Below are positions 26,001-35,784 of a DNA stretch of 64,000 nucleotides, piece by piece. Numbering within the stretch: the stretch's first letter is position 1; every line of letters begins with the position of its first letter. Both the position numbers and the translations under genes were made by a program. Below the pieces are notes generated by a model. That model did no database searches and was not told the origin of the DNA. It saw nothing but the letters and a program-made list of their open reading frames with translations. This DNA comes from Bifidobacterium miconis (GTDB taxonomy: Bacteria; Actinomycetota; Actinomycetes; Actinomycetales; Bifidobacteriaceae): positions 80,821-144,820 of the forward strand of contig NZ_JAHBBH010000004.1 in NCBI RefSeq assembly GCF_019331735.1. The letters run 5' to 3'.

Positions 26001-28582
26001 TTGTGCTTCATGACGATGGCGAACATCGCGCCCTTGGTCAGATCGCATTGCTCGGCGGCGCCGCAGGTGACCTTGTTGCCGCCGCCGGTCACCGACACGT
26101 CCAGACCGGTGACGACCTGCGAGCCGGACTGGTACGGGTTCTCGTTCTCGCTCTTCAGATACGTGTAGTCGCCGCCGTTCACCGTCTTCGTCACGACCTT
26201 GATGTGCGGGTTCTGCCAGCCCGCACGACGGTAGCCGTCGGGCACCTTCGACTCCTTGACCAGAATGTTCGTCACGCCGCCGGTCTTCAACGCGGCCAGG
26301 CTTCGCGGATCGCCGGTCAGCGGGTCGGTCAGGCCAAACACGCCGTTTGCATCCGTATCACCCATAGCGAACGGGACCTGGCCGGAGTCGATCTTGTAAT
26401 CCGAGTACGCGGAGTACATCTTGAAGCCGGCGCCCTTGACCGGGTTGCCGTACTGGTCGATCTTCTTGACCGAGTTGTCCGGGATGTCGATCAGGTTGAA
26501 CATCAGCGAGCAGTTCGAGTCGGTGTTGCCGCGTTCCAGATAGAAGAACTTCAGGGTGTGGCTCGTGTTGTTCGGCAGCGTGTTGCCTTCGAAGTTCGAT
26601 GTGTCCACGCCGGCGTCCTCGAACTTCTGCTTCAGGGTCGAGGTCTCGAAGGTCGTGTCCGTGCCGGGCTTGTTGTAGGGATCCTGGCCATCCATCTGGT
26701 GGTTCGTGACCGTGATGTCGCCGGTCGCGAAGTTGATGGTGAAGCCGTCGCGGTTGTGGATGCCGCCCAGATCGGCGACGAGCACGCCGTCGACGTACAC
26801 CCACACATCGTCGTCGCCGGAGAACTCGTACTTGACCTGATTGTTGTTGTCCGTGGGCGTATCGTTCTCGTTCGAGTTCGTGTGGCCGTGGTACTTCTGC
26901 GTGAACCGGGTCTCCATCGTCATGCCGAAGTAGTGGTTGATGTTGACCTTGTCCGAGAACACGCCGGAACGGCCGGGCTGCCCGGTGGCGTACGGCTCGA
27001 TGCTCCGGTCGTACGTGATGCCTTTGCCAGTGGTGTCCTTGGTGAATACGTCGGACGCCTTGTTGAACGGGAAGAAGTTGGTCATGCGCTTCCCGTCCGC
27101 GTTGATCGTGTTGGACGAGGAGACCGCACCCTGGTTGTATACGTGGAACGCGTTTTCCTTGTGGTCGTACTCCGCGTAGTTCTCCGCGGAATCGAACTTG
27201 TAGTAGCCGTTCTCCACTTTGAACAGGTTCTTCACGTCCGTGTACGACGCCTTGGAACCGCTCTTCTCGCCGGGATTGAACAGGTAGGACAGGCTTTCAT
27301 CGGCCCCCGCATACTGCTGGCCGTTATCGGTGGTACCGGCGGTTGCGGCGGTGTTCAGCTTCGGGTATCCGCTGTCGTCCAGCGTGTTCTGGACCATGCC
27401 CTGGCTGTTCGCACCGTTCAGACGGTACGGGTAGCCGGAATAGCTCGTCCACTGGTTGTACTTCTTTTCGTTCTTGTCCTCGAAACCGCTGCGCCGGAAC
27501 TTCAGCGCATGGCCGACGTTGATGCCATCGTCGTCAACGGTGGCCGAGTCGGCATAGTCCTTTGAATCCTGCTTGTCCAACCAGTAGTCGAACAGGTTCA
27601 CCTTGGTGTTTGCCGGTTGCGTCGTCGAGATGCGGTTCTTCTCGAGCAGCTTCTCGAGCGCCGCCTCGTCGTTCTCGGTTTTCGCAAGGTTCACGATGAT
27701 CGGGACACGGTGATCCGTGTAGCCGTCGGGCAACACCGCGTCGTCGGGGAGCTTCGCGTAGATCGTGTAGCTGCCCTGGTACTGGCTATTGCCGTAACCG
27801 CTGAGATCCAGATCCCAGTAGCTGAGGTAGTAGTCGTGGTCCGCACCGTTCACGGTGGTCTGTACCCTGAGGTTCTTGTCGTCGTAGCTGTTGCCGTTGA
27901 TCCAATTGCCGATGATGTAGCTCGGCAGCGGGTTGTCGACGCTGATCTTCTTGCCGTTGTAGGTGTAGTCATCAGGCACGTGGAACTGCCAGCCGCCATC
28001 GGCTCTCGCGAACATGGCGGTGCTGTTCAGCCACGCATCGTTGCCCTTGCCGTCCTTGCCCTTGACGCAGAAATTGACGGCATCGTTGAACTTGGTGCAT
28101 TCGTCGGGCAGGTCGGCCACGGGAGCGGGCTGTGCTTCGGCGGATTGGGATTGCGCATCATCGGACTGCGTCTTATCGGACGGGGACTGTACCGCCTGGG
28201 ACTCCGACTTCGCATCGGCACCGGCGTCGGTCTTCGTGCCGGTATTGGCCTGCTTCGACCCAGTCTGGGTGGAATCGTTTCCAGAGTTAATACGAGAAGA
28301 AGGGGTGTCAACACCCTTGGAATCCCCCTTGTCAGAGGAATCATCGGCGGTCGCCGAAGCGTCTTCCCGCGTGGAAGAACCATTTTCGGAGGTTATATCC
28401 CGTTGCTGCGACGTAGCGTCCGAAGTGGCCGGATCGGCTTGCGCAACCGTCGGCAGTACCGCGATAACCATTGCAATAACAACGATTAGTGACACCGCAA
28501 GCGCAATCCACCTCTTTGTACGCCTGACCATAGTCGACACTCTCTTCCCAATGCGCGCCGCTAGAACAGCACGCTCGCCCAC
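23021..28582 (-). CDS. Large LPxTG surface adhesin / pilus tip protein with fibro-slime and SpaA-like domains
   Basis: 1853 residues. A membrane-targeting segment (IALAVSLIVVIAMVIAVLP) lies at residues 25-45, then a Ser/Asp/Gln-rich linker to about 155. A fibro-slime/PA14-like carbohydrate-binding domain includes DDDVWVYVDGVLVADLGG near residue 590. Prealbumin-like domains follow (VKKIDQYGNPVKGAGFKMY near 700; LDENGTPFKLTDKDGKDIPG near 990). A Spy0128/FctA-type isopeptide domain starts with GVIKKVTGMDWKGDKNFTF near 1630. LPLTGG is at 1776-1781. Unusually, about 40 residues follow the membrane segment and basic MNRKRA. It is probably the tip or major adhesin of the pilus. GTG at 28582 has GAGGAAACGGAAT upstream; ATG at 28531 is an alternative. 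Confidence 0.85.
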   Translation of the reverse strand: MGERAVLAARIGKRVSTMVRRTKRWIALAVSLIVVIAMVIAVLPTVAQADPATSDATSQQRDITSENGSSTREDASATADDSSDKGDSKGVDTPSSRINSGNDSTQTGSKQANTGTKTDAGADAKSESQAVQSPSDKTQSDDAQSQSAEAQPAPVADLPDECTKFNDAVNFCVKGKDGKGNDAWLNSTAMFARADGGWQFHVPDDYTYNGKKISVDNPLPSYIIGNWINGNSYDDKNLRVQTTVNGADHDYYLSYWDLDLSGYGNSQYQGSYTIYAKLPDDAVLPDGYTDHRVPIIVNLAKTENDEAALEKLLEKNRISTTQPANTKVNLFDYWLDKQDSKDYADSATVDDDGINVGHALKFRRSGFEDKNEKKYNQWTSYSGYPYRLNGANSQGMVQNTLDDSGYPKLNTAATAGTTDNGQQYAGADESLSYLFNPGEKSGSKASYTDVKNLFKVENGYYKFDSAENYAEYDHKENAFHVYNQGAVSSSNTINADGKRMTNFFPFNKASDVFTKDTTGKGITYDRSIEPYATGQPGRSGVFSDKVNINHYFGMTMETRFTQKYHGHTNSNENDTPTDNNNQVKYEFSGDDDVWVYVDGVLVADLGGIHNRDGFTINFATGDITVTNHQMDGQDPYNKPGTDTTFETSTLKQKFEDAGVDTSNFEGNTLPNNTSHTLKFFYLERGNTDSNCSLMFNLIDIPDNSVKKIDQYGNPVKGAGFKMYSAYSDYKIDSGQVPFAMGDTDANGVFGLTDPLTGDPRSLAALKTGGVTNILVKESKVPDGYRRAGWQNPHIKVVTKTVNGGDYTYLKSENENPYQSGSQVVTGLDVSVTGGGNKVTCGAAEQCDLTKGAMFAIVMKHKTNADGSDAGWYPVTGDTLNGWKIWDNPTQLMQTPSVIKRQIASRDATGNWHLKFDELPGDVEDYAFLGGGKYSINYYYTTDALDGGVINYTPIAATGLSRELSSTIYVSDIVNTLAVQKLDENGTPFKLTDKDGKDIPGNHAEFALYKDEDVAKNDDGKPTGVKDGGSAYATMTTRDYAKTSGDYFDKKSAVVFSGLTNGTYYVRETKAPTGYGLNSHWTKVVVNDNGVFADAGIANDNIKVQVGLGSVVKSLYPTVDGIIDKTLTNLTVGLKSADSTDMGDELNKENSLATAANNANANNTEGDQPNYLYGTNPDYTPSSEDGNCAKKNDDGLCTRFKDYSKGTEGTYAAAPPELKFGTMTLNGKSYKETPKAHYSHFPYYWAQQYGSLEKMMQSYGDYAYQDPDEAMSGRWESFLTGTGDEPHAMAVQTQGSDTVAHLSYHGLSSDAVFEYSPTRTKDANGQYIKNGKYDTNGTYVVNADNCTSDDSCEYELAYDKSDANYPDAFTADDDFSVDEGFPMLSVTQNYEDAQHGVSGADKQKLDNTELSGLFSGLTTIQVTDRGFSPLKISNVVVDLKDNTKKAGQDGTLPNPAPNAQFGFTITLKAGKGMSDVTDEYDYKLCTFDGTDPTQYNSQTCEPQTKTLSLKPVATTTGLWESIVRLFTARKAAAETNAYSGTLNLKDGQIAVFDELPETIDYTMTESSIPTPFYQKEVVAEDKDGTQVTPKSDDAISGNATGETKKDTNRHAHFVNTFGVEAQPGVIKKVTGMDWKGDKNFTFDLTRTTADGDAAKKVYRYKDGNKTTGVVEELSADGLTASTNGKIENGKTQSVNFPELVFNDTGTYTFKVAEETTDVPEGWKYDTTGISGTDKGRVTIKVAQEEGHEPTVTLTYGAGAGTGDKSTFVNSFATVTALPLTGGNAAARLWLGIGGVLLACCMAVYAAMNRKRAMAGMISAGGSRGLHGTRIARNMRDIVHDLRSRGTGKHSRTSR

Positions 28583-28646
28583 ATTCCGTTTCCTCAGTTC
28601 AATCGGCCGGAAGTGCCCGTCACATCAGTTGACGAGTCTTGCAACC

Positions 28647-28663
28647 GTTTCCATTCGGAAAAC
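28647..28663 (-). promoter_or_regulatory. Dyad symmetry upstream of the adhesin gene
   Basis: On the minus strand GTTTTCCGAATGGAAAC has TTTCC/GGAAA arms around a four-base centre, immediately downstream of the G10 tract. It resembles a LacI-type half-site pair; its role is unproven. Confidence 0.4.
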
Positions 28664-28666
28664 GTA

Positions 28667-28676
28667 CCCCCCCCCC
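28667..28676 (-). promoter_or_regulatory. Homopolymer G10 tract (C10 on the plus strand) upstream of the adhesin gene
   Basis: Ten consecutive C residues on the plus strand, 85 bases upstream of the adhesin start. All three frames crossing the tract meet stop codons before the adhesin start, so it lies in the promoter or leader. TACGTT directly downstream could be a -10, with the tract forming most of the spacer. Homopolymer runs of this kind mutate by slippage and can switch expression on and off. Confidence 0.6.
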
Positions 28677-28842
28677 GAGACTTTGCACCCGATTCCATCC
28701 GTGCATCATGTCACGGCGTGTCGTAACCCATCAGGCTCTTCGCATCATTGGGGCAGCACCATTGCGCCCCGTCCCGGCACATTGCGCGGTTATTCGATTC
28801 CATGCGTGCGCTGCGCCGTTGCAGCGGCACGACCGGGCATGA

Positions 28843-30258
28843 TCAGAACAGTTCGCCTTGGCTGAATTCGTCGTCGAGCATGCCGTCGGCGGCATGCTCC
28901 CGCGGGTCGAACGCCTCCGGGCCTTCCGCCTCCAGCCGCATCGCCGCGTCGGCCGAAGCGGCGCGCAGGTCGCCGTCGAGCATCACCGCATCGGGCGAAA
29001 CGTAGAACATGCGCTCGCTCACGCCGGCCAAGTACAGCCCGTCCATCGACTCCACGCGCGACAGCGCGACGTAGCCCATGCCGGGCGCAAACGTTCGCTT
29101 CAAATCCATGACCGCACGGTCCAGCGTCATGCCCTGCGACTTGTGGATCGTGATCGCCCACGCGCAGCGCAACGGCACCTGGTTGATCGACGCGAGCACC
29201 GTCTCGCCGTCCGTCATCTCCCACGCGGCGGGCTTCATCGTGACGACGTTGCCGTTCTCGAATTCGACGATCGGCCAGCCGCCCTTCGCTTCGGGCGCGA
29301 ACCCGCGCACCGTGCCGAGCGAGCCGTTCACGTACTGCCGGTCGGCGTCGTTGCGCAGCGCCATCACGGCCGCGCCGGTCTTGAGCACGAGCGTTTCCGG
29401 CGCGAGCATGTTCTTCTTGAGCCGGTCGACCATGGTCGCCGGGCCGGCCTCTTCGGCGTGGAACGTGTGCTCCTCCGCGCCGATCTGCGCGAGCCGCAGG
29501 TCGTTGAGCCCGTCGGCCTGCCGGTTGACGGGGAACAGGTGCACGGCCACCTCGCCGGGCTGCGGCTGCAGGCCCAGCCGCGCGGCGAGCACGTCGTGGT
29601 CCTTCTGGTCGACGCGGCCCTCGCGGATGTCGGTGAGTACGGTGAGCAGCGAACCGGTGTCCTGACGGTGCTGCTCGGTCAGATAGCAGATCGTCGGCGC
29701 AAGCTCGTCCCACACCAGCGATTCGGTGACGAATCCGTCCGGGTTGCGTCCGGCCTTCGCGTAGCGTTCACGTGCGGCGACGAACTCCGGCGGCGGGGCG
29801 ATCACGTCGTGGTTGCGTCCGCCGACGCTCACCGGAGGCAGCTGGAAGAAATCACCGGACAGCACGATCTGCAGGCCGCCGAACGGGCGCGGGTCGCGGC
29901 GCACGTCGCGGCAGACCTGATCGACCATGTCGAACAGCCACGCGTGCATCATCGACACCTCGTCGATGACGAGGATGTCGGTGTCCTGTATCTTGCGCCG
30001 GCGACGCGTGCGGATGAGCTTGAGCAGGCTGGTCGTGAGCGCCGTGGACACGCCGACGCCGCTCCACGAATGGATCGTCTGCCCGTTGACGTGCGTCGCG
30101 GCGATGCCCGTGGACGCGGTGACGGCGACGTGCGCGCCGGCCTTGCGCGCGGCGGTGACGAACTCGTTGAGCACGTAGGTCTTGCCCGCGCCGGGAGCGC
30201 CCGTCAGGAACACGTTCGCGCCGGCGGCGAGGACGGCGAGGGCTTCGGCTTGGCGCAC
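28843..30258 (-). CDS. PIF1-like AAA ATPase / DNA helicase
   Basis: 471 residues of superfamily 1B type. Walker A GAPGAGKTYVLN is at residues 20-31, TASTGIAATHVNGQTIHSW (motif Ia region) at 49-67, Walker B VIDEVSMM near 98, and motif III GDFFQLPPVSV near 138. The C-terminal helicase motif WAITIHKSQGMTLDRAVMDL near 368 and YVALSRVESMDGLYL complete the PIF1 signature. It starts with GTG only eight bases after the orn stop codon, so the two are co-transcribed and probably coupled. Likely role: unwinding of difficult DNA structures or R-loops. No fused nuclease domain is seen. Confidence 0.88.
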   Translation of the reverse strand: MRQAEALAVLAAGANVFLTGAPGAGKTYVLNEFVTAARKAGAHVAVTASTGIAATHVNGQTIHSWSGVGVSTALTTSLLKLIRTRRRRKIQDTDILVIDEVSMMHAWLFDMVDQVCRDVRRDPRPFGGLQIVLSGDFFQLPPVSVGGRNHDVIAPPPEFVAARERYAKAGRNPDGFVTESLVWDELAPTICYLTEQHRQDTGSLLTVLTDIREGRVDQKDHDVLAARLGLQPQPGEVAVHLFPVNRQADGLNDLRLAQIGAEEHTFHAEEAGPATMVDRLKKNMLAPETLVLKTGAAVMALRNDADRQYVNGSLGTVRGFAPEAKGGWPIVEFENGNVVTMKPAAWEMTDGETVLASINQVPLRCAWAITIHKSQGMTLDRAVMDLKRTFAPGMGYVALSRVESMDGLYLAGVSERMFYVSPDAVMLDGDLRAASADAAMRLEAEGPEAFDPREHAADGMLDDEFSQGELF

Positions 30259-30266
30259 GACGATGC

Positions 30267-30914
30267 CTACTTGTTGATGCTCGTCGCGACGATGTCGGCG
30301 GCGATGCGCTTGGCGGTCGCCTCGTCCGGGCCGGGGGCCGGGGCCATGACGGCCTCACGGTAGTAGCGCAGCTCGTCGAGCGATTCGATGATGTCGGCGA
30401 GCGCGCGGTGGCCGCCGTTCTTCGGCGGGCGGTTCTCGTACACGGCCGGATACCAGCGGCGTGCGAGCTCCTTGAAGGTGCTCACGTCGATGCTGCGGTA
30501 GTGCAGGTGGCTCATGAGGTTCGGCATGTAGTGGTCGAGGAACTTCTTGTCCGAACCGATGGTGTTGCCGGCGAGCAGCGGGCGCACGCCGTCCGGGGTG
30601 AAGCGCAGCACGTATTCGGTGACCTTCTTTTCGGCTTCGGCCAGCGACAGGCCGTGCTCCCACTCGTTGATGAGGCCGGAGCGGGTGTGCATGTTGCGCA
30701 CGAAGTCGTTCATGTGGGCCACGGCCTTGTCGGACGGCTTGATGACGTAGTCCACGCCCTCGTCGAGCACGTTAAGGTCGAAGTCGGTCGGCACCACGGA
30801 CACTTCGACGAGTTCGTCGCCGCCGAAAATGTCGAGCCCGGTCATCTCGCAGTCGATCCAGATCAGTCGCGAATCCTCCGCCGTGTACGTTTCCGCATCA
30901 TGCGCATCCACCAT
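30267..30914 (-). CDS. orn: Oligoribonuclease (3'-5' exoribonuclease, DEDDh)
   Basis: 215 residues, typical length. The DEDDh motifs are visible: [10 protein letters not shown] near residue 15 with the first Asp and Glu, the second Asp in the [19 protein letters not shown] region, and [11 protein letters not shown] near residue 176 with the catalytic His and last Asp. It degrades 2-5-nucleotide RNAs and pGpG to mononucleotides. The start at 30914 follows GGAAAGGGGTTCCACG. Upstream in an operon with the PIF1-like helicase gene. Confidence 0.95.
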   Translation of the reverse strand: MVDAHDAETYTAEDSRLIWIDCEMTGLDIFGGDELVEVSVVPTDFDLNVLDEGVDYVIKPSDKAVAHMNDFVRNMHTRSGLINEWEHGLSLAEAEKKVTEYVLRFTPDGVRPLLAGNTIGSDKKFLDHYMPNLMSHLHYRSIDVSTFKELARRWYPAVYENRPPKNGGHRALADIIESLDELRYYREAVMAPAPGPDEATAKRIAADIVATSINK

Positions 30915-30983
30915 CGTGGAACCCCTTTCCTTGGGCTTGCATCTCATGTCTAGCATTGTGTCAGGTTTACGCTGCCGCATCCC

Positions 30984-31066
30984 TCTTCTCTCGGCTCCCC
31001 TTGTCAGGGGAGCTGTCACGAAGTGACTGAGGGGTAGTCAAACCCGTCACATTGAGTCCGACAAAG
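30984..31066 (-). repeat. Dispersed ~80-base repeat, copy 1
   Basis: On the minus strand this matches copies at 32824-32903 and 41069-41148. It carries a small hairpin (GTCAC-TTC-GTGAC) followed by a second (GCTCCCCTGACAAGGGGAGC). It lies in the intergenic region between guaB and orn. A more divergent relative is at 55941-56014. Confidence 0.85.
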
Positions 31067-31115
31067 TACGAGTCCTTGTGTCGAACAGTACAGGCTACCG
31101 CGCCGGCGATACAAA

Positions 31116-31152
31116 AACGGCTCCCCTGCCGCGAACAGGCGGGGAAGCCGTT
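31116..31152 (-). terminator. Terminator of guaB
   Basis: A long stem (AACGGCTCCCCTGCC at 31116-31130 against 31138-31152, one mismatch) reads into TTTTTGTATCG on the minus strand, 52 bases after the guaB stop codon. Confidence 0.8.
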
Positions 31153-31203
31153 GTCAGTCAACCGATTCGATCAGCGAATCCGGTCAATCGGATCAGTTGT
31201 TGA

Positions 31204-32799
<1,596 letters not shown>

Positions 32800-32823
32800 C
32801 TATGCGGTGAGATTTGGCACGCG

Positions 32824-32903
32824 CTTTGTCGAACGTAATGCGATGGGTCCTGACTACCCCTCAGTCACTTCGTGACAGCTCCCCTGACAAGGGGAGCCGA
32901 GGA
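32824..32903 (+). repeat. Dispersed ~80-base repeat, copy 2
   Basis: Plus-strand copy between the WecA-like gene and guaB, opposite in direction to copy 1 at 30984-31066. It contains CTACCCCTCAGTCACTTCG and the GCTCCCCTGACAAGGGGAGC hairpin. Copies 1 and 2 flank guaB as inverted repeats. Confidence 0.85.
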
Positions 32904-32935
32904 AAGGGATATGGCCGTGCAAACCCAACAAAGCG

Positions 32936-34108
32936 CTAGTCCCGCGGCTTGCCCTGCGGCCCGCCCGTCACGCTGCCGCTGGCGTGCTGCGCGCGTTCGA
33001 GCGCGTTCTCCTCGCGGATCTCGGGGATGCGGTGCTTGAGGTACGGGTACATCGTCGCGAACGAGAGCAGCACCACGGCCACGCCCATGCCGATCGCCAC
33101 GTAGCGCGCGCGGAAGAACAGGATCATGAGCGAGCCGAACGCGATGAGCGCGGCCCAGCCCCACAGAATCAGCACCGCGCCCTGCACGGTGTGCCCGATC
33201 CGGAGCATGCGGTGGTGCAGGTGCATGCGGTCCGGGTGCATCGGCGACTGTCCCTTGGCAAGACGCCGCACGATCGCCATGCACATGTCGAGCACGGGCA
33301 GGAACAGCACGAGGATCGGCAGCAGGATCGGCATGAACACCGGCAGGTAGATGCTCGCGTGGATCGAGGCCGGGTCGAGACGGCCGGTCATGATGATCGA
33401 CGCGCACGTGATGAGATAGCCGAGCAGCATGGAGCCGGAGTCGCCCATGAACAGTTTCGCCGGATGCCAGTTGTGCAGGATGAAGCCGACGCAGATGCCG
33501 ACCATCGCCACGTCGATCAGCGTCGCCATCGACGCATACGACGGCGAGTTGCGCGCGAGTATGTACGAGTACGCGGCGAACGCGATGCCGCCGATCGCGA
33601 CGATGCCGGACGCGAGTCCGTCCAGTCCGTCGACGAAATTGACCGCGTTGATCGACGCGACGATCAGGAACGCGGTGATCGTGATCGAAATGCTCGGCGA
33701 CGCCGTGACGAGCGAGCCGAGCGGCAGCGAGATGATTTGCAGGCCGCCCCACGCGACGAACACGGCGGTCAGCAGCTGGCCGGCCATCTTGAGCATCCAG
33801 TCGAGATCCCACAGGTCGTCGGCCATGCCGATCAGGCAGATCGACACGGCGCCGAGCATCACGACCCACGCCTGATGGTTGGATAGGAACAGATTGCTTA
33901 AAAACGGCATGCGGCTGGCGAACAGCATCGCGCCAAGGAAGCCGCACAGCATGCCGAGACCGCCCATGCGCGGCGTGGGGATGGTGTGCACGTCGCGCGC
34001 GCGGACCTTGCCGACCGCGCCGATCTGGATGGCCACATGCCGGATGAGCGGGGTGATGAGCCAGGTGATGCCGCCGGCGACGGCGGCCACGAACAGATAG
34101 ACCCTCAT
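32936..34108 (-). CDS. WecA/TagO-like undecaprenyl-phosphate sugar-1-phosphate transferase
   Basis: 390 residues with about 11 membrane segments of the MraY/WecA superfamily. It contains RDVHTIPTPRMGGLGM near residue 39, LIGMADDLWDLDW with the magnesium-binding DD near residue 96, NFVDGLDGLASG near 156 and the HHRMLRIGH loop near 297. Members transfer GlcNAc-1-P or a related sugar phosphate to undecaprenyl phosphate to start teichoic-acid or cell-wall polysaccharide synthesis at the membrane. Its start overlaps the stop of the sua5 gene by four bases (ATGA), showing translational coupling. Confidence 0.9.
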   Translation of the reverse strand: MRVYLFVAAVAGGITWLITPLIRHVAIQIGAVGKVRARDVHTIPTPRMGGLGMLCGFLGAMLFASRMPFLSNLFLSNHQAWVVMLGAVSICLIGMADDLWDLDWMLKMAGQLLTAVFVAWGGLQIISLPLGSLVTASPSISITITAFLIVASINAVNFVDGLDGLASGIVAIGGIAFAAYSYILARNSPSYASMATLIDVAMVGICVGFILHNWHPAKLFMGDSGSMLLGYLITCASIIMTGRLDPASIHASIYLPVFMPILLPILVLFLPVLDMCMAIVRRLAKGQSPMHPDRMHLHHRMLRIGHTVQGAVLILWGWAALIAFGSLMILFFRARYVAIGMGVAVVLLSFATMYPYLKHRIPEIREENALERAQHASGSVTGGPQGKPRD

Positions 34109-34764
34109 GCGCCCAGTCCCCCGCCGTTCATGTGCAGCGCGCGGCGGATCACCGACTGCGGGATCACGCCTTCGCGCAGGATGTCGATGCCGTCGCGCGA
34201 CAGCGGGTTCGCGGCGACGACGGTGCTGGCGACGTGGCCCTGCGTGGGACCGCCGTCAAGGTAGAGGTCCACGAGGTCTCCGAGCGCCGCTTCGGCCTCT
34301 TCGACGGTCTGCGCGCTTTCCTCGCCGGAGCGGTTCGCGCTCGACGCGGCGAGCGGGCCAAGCGCATTGAGCACGCGCAGCGTGACCGCGGAATTCGGGA
34401 TGCGGATCCCCTGCGTTTTGGCGCCCTGCGGGGTCGGGTTGAGGGTTTTCAGGTCGCAATCCCCGCGCGCCACGGCGATCGGCGAAAACGCGCCGGGCAT
34501 GAACTGGGCGGCAAGCCGGTTGAGCGGCGCGGGCAGGTCGAGGCCGAGCTGGTCGAGCTGGTCGGTGTCGGCGAGCAGCACCTGCAGGGCCTTGAAGCGC
34601 GGGCGGCGCTTGGCTTCGTACACCTTGGCGATGGCCGCCTCGTTGCGCGGGTCGCATGCCACGCCGTACACCGTGTCGGTCGGGATCACGACCAGCCCGC
34701 CGGCGGCTATGATCCGCCGCGCCTTCTCCAGCGACTCATCGGTTACCGTGCATACCGCGCTCAT
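34105..34764 (-). CDS. tsaC: L-threonylcarbamoyladenylate synthase (Sua5/YrdC)
   Basis: 219 residues, the YrdC domain with a short tail. VVIPTDTVYGVACDP at residues 25-39, YEAKRRPRFKALQVLLAD near 48 with the conserved Lys-Arg, and LAASSANRSGEES near 143 are the family signatures. It makes threonylcarbamoyl-AMP for the t6A37 modification of ANN-decoding tRNAs. The start at 34764 follows GTCAGGAGGAAGC. In actinobacteria this gene often follows prmC; here an acetyltransferase gene on the other strand separates them. Confidence 0.93.
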   Translation of the reverse strand: MSAVCTVTDESLEKARRIIAAGGLVVIPTDTVYGVACDPRNEAAIAKVYEAKRRPRFKALQVLLADTDQLDQLGLDLPAPLNRLAAQFMPGAFSPIAVARGDCDLKTLNPTPQGAKTQGIRIPNSAVTLRVLNALGPLAASSANRSGEESAQTVEEAEAALGDLVDLYLDGGPTQGHVASTVVAANPLSRDGIDILREGVIPQSVIRRALHMNGGGLGA

Positions 34765-34959
34765 GCTTCCTCCTGACGTTTCAACCCCATCATTGCACCA
34801 TTGCGCCCCGACCGGCAACGACTGGGCCCTAGGTCTCGGCGAATGCGAGCTGTCTGGGCCGGCACGGACCCGTGAAGCCGACTGAGTTCGCACCCATTGT
34901 TCACACGGCCGCGGCACCGGCGTCTCCCGCTCGAGCCGGCGTCTCTGCGACGGCCTACC

Positions 34960-34975
34960 ATGTACGGTCGTACAT
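34960..34975 (+). promoter_or_regulatory. Palindrome upstream of the acetyltransferase gene
   Basis: ATGTACGGTCGTACAT has perfect 7-base arms around GT. It lies 51 bases upstream of the acetyltransferase start, a fitting place for a repressor operator. The regulator is unknown. Confidence 0.5.
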
Positions 34976-35026
34976 CTAATACTGCTGCGATATCAGCCCA
35001 TCGCCAACCCAGCAAAGGAGCCACGC

Positions 35027-35701
35027 ATGACCGACAACACCGGCAACGCCATCGTCCCGCCCATCGAACCGCGCACGCCTCGCCGTTCCGAACGCGAGGA
35101 AATGCTCGACGGCAAACTGTACGACGCCGGCGACCCCGAACTGACGCGCCTGCGCGACAAGTCGGCCGACCTGTGCTCGCGGTTCAACGCGCTCCCCCGC
35201 AACGCCGCGGCCGAACGCGCCGCCGTGCTCGACGAGCTGCTGCCCGGCCACGGCGCGAACCTGAGCATGCTGGGACCGGTGTTCTTCGACTACGGCTGCC
35301 ACACGAGCATCGGCGAGAACGTGTTCGCGAACTTCAACTTCACCGTGCTCGACGCCGGCCGCGTGACCATCGGCGACAACGTGCTGTTCGGCCCGAACGT
35401 GTCGCTGCTGCCGCCCATGCACCCGATCCGCTGGCAGGACCGCAACATCCGCCTGCTGCCCGACGGCGGCGCGGTCGAATACGAGTATGCGCTGCCAATC
35501 ACCATCGGCTCGAACTGCTGGTTCGGCGGCAACGTGACCGTGATCGGCGGCGTGACGATCGGCGACGGCTGCGTGATCGGCGCCGGCTCGGTCGTCGTCA
35601 AGGACATTCCGGCCAATTCGGTGGCCGTGGGCAATCCCGCGCGCGTCGTGCGCACGATCACCGACGCGGACGCTTCCGTATATCAGGAGTATGCGCGATA
35701 A
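35027..35701 (+). CDS. Maltose/galactoside O-acetyltransferase-like enzyme (left-handed beta-helix)
   Basis: 224 residues. The N-terminal Maa-type helical region (REEMLDGKLYDAGDPELTRL, residues 24-43) precedes hexapeptide repeats. The probable catalytic His is in LLPPMHPIRWQDRN near residue 128, and the C-terminal coils read TIGSNCWFGGNVTVIGGVTI and AGSVVVKDIPANSVAVGNPA. It uses acetyl-CoA to acetylate sugars. The start at 35027 follows CAAAGGAGCCACGC. It is read against its neighbours, as if inserted between sua5 and prmC, with its own palindromic site upstream and a strong hairpin downstream. Confidence 0.88.
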   Translation: MTDNTGNAIVPPIEPRTPRRSEREEMLDGKLYDAGDPELTRLRDKSADLCSRFNALPRNAAAERAAVLDELLPGHGANLSMLGPVFFDYGCHTSIGENVFANFNFTVLDAGRVTIGDNVLFGPNVSLLPPMHPIRWQDRNIRLLPDGGAVEYEYALPITIGSNCWFGGNVTVIGGVTIGDGCVIGAGSVVVKDIPANSVAVGNPARVVRTITDADASVYQEYAR

Positions 35702-35723
35702 GCCGCTACACATAACGAAGATA

Positions 35724-35763
35724 GCTTATTGAGAATGGCTTAATTCCGCCATTCTCAATAAGC
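35724..35763. terminator. Hairpin between convergent acetyltransferase and prmC genes
   Basis: A perfect 16-base stem GCTTATTGAGAATGGC (35724-35739, complement 35748-35763) with an 8-base loop. It is AT-richer than its surroundings and serves as a probable bidirectional terminator. Confidence 0.75.
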
Positions 35764-35784
35764 CATCCCGCTTACGCGCAGCGG

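Noticed and set aside
24206..27565. Long plus-strand open frame of 1119 codons
   Set aside because: Lies wholly antisense to the pilus adhesin gene, lacks start signals and recognisable domains, and mirrors the high-GC codon pattern of the true gene.
28582..28720. Adhesin coding sequence starting upstream and crossing the G10 tract
   Set aside because: All three frames on the adhesin strand meet stop codons between the tract and the start, for any tract length.
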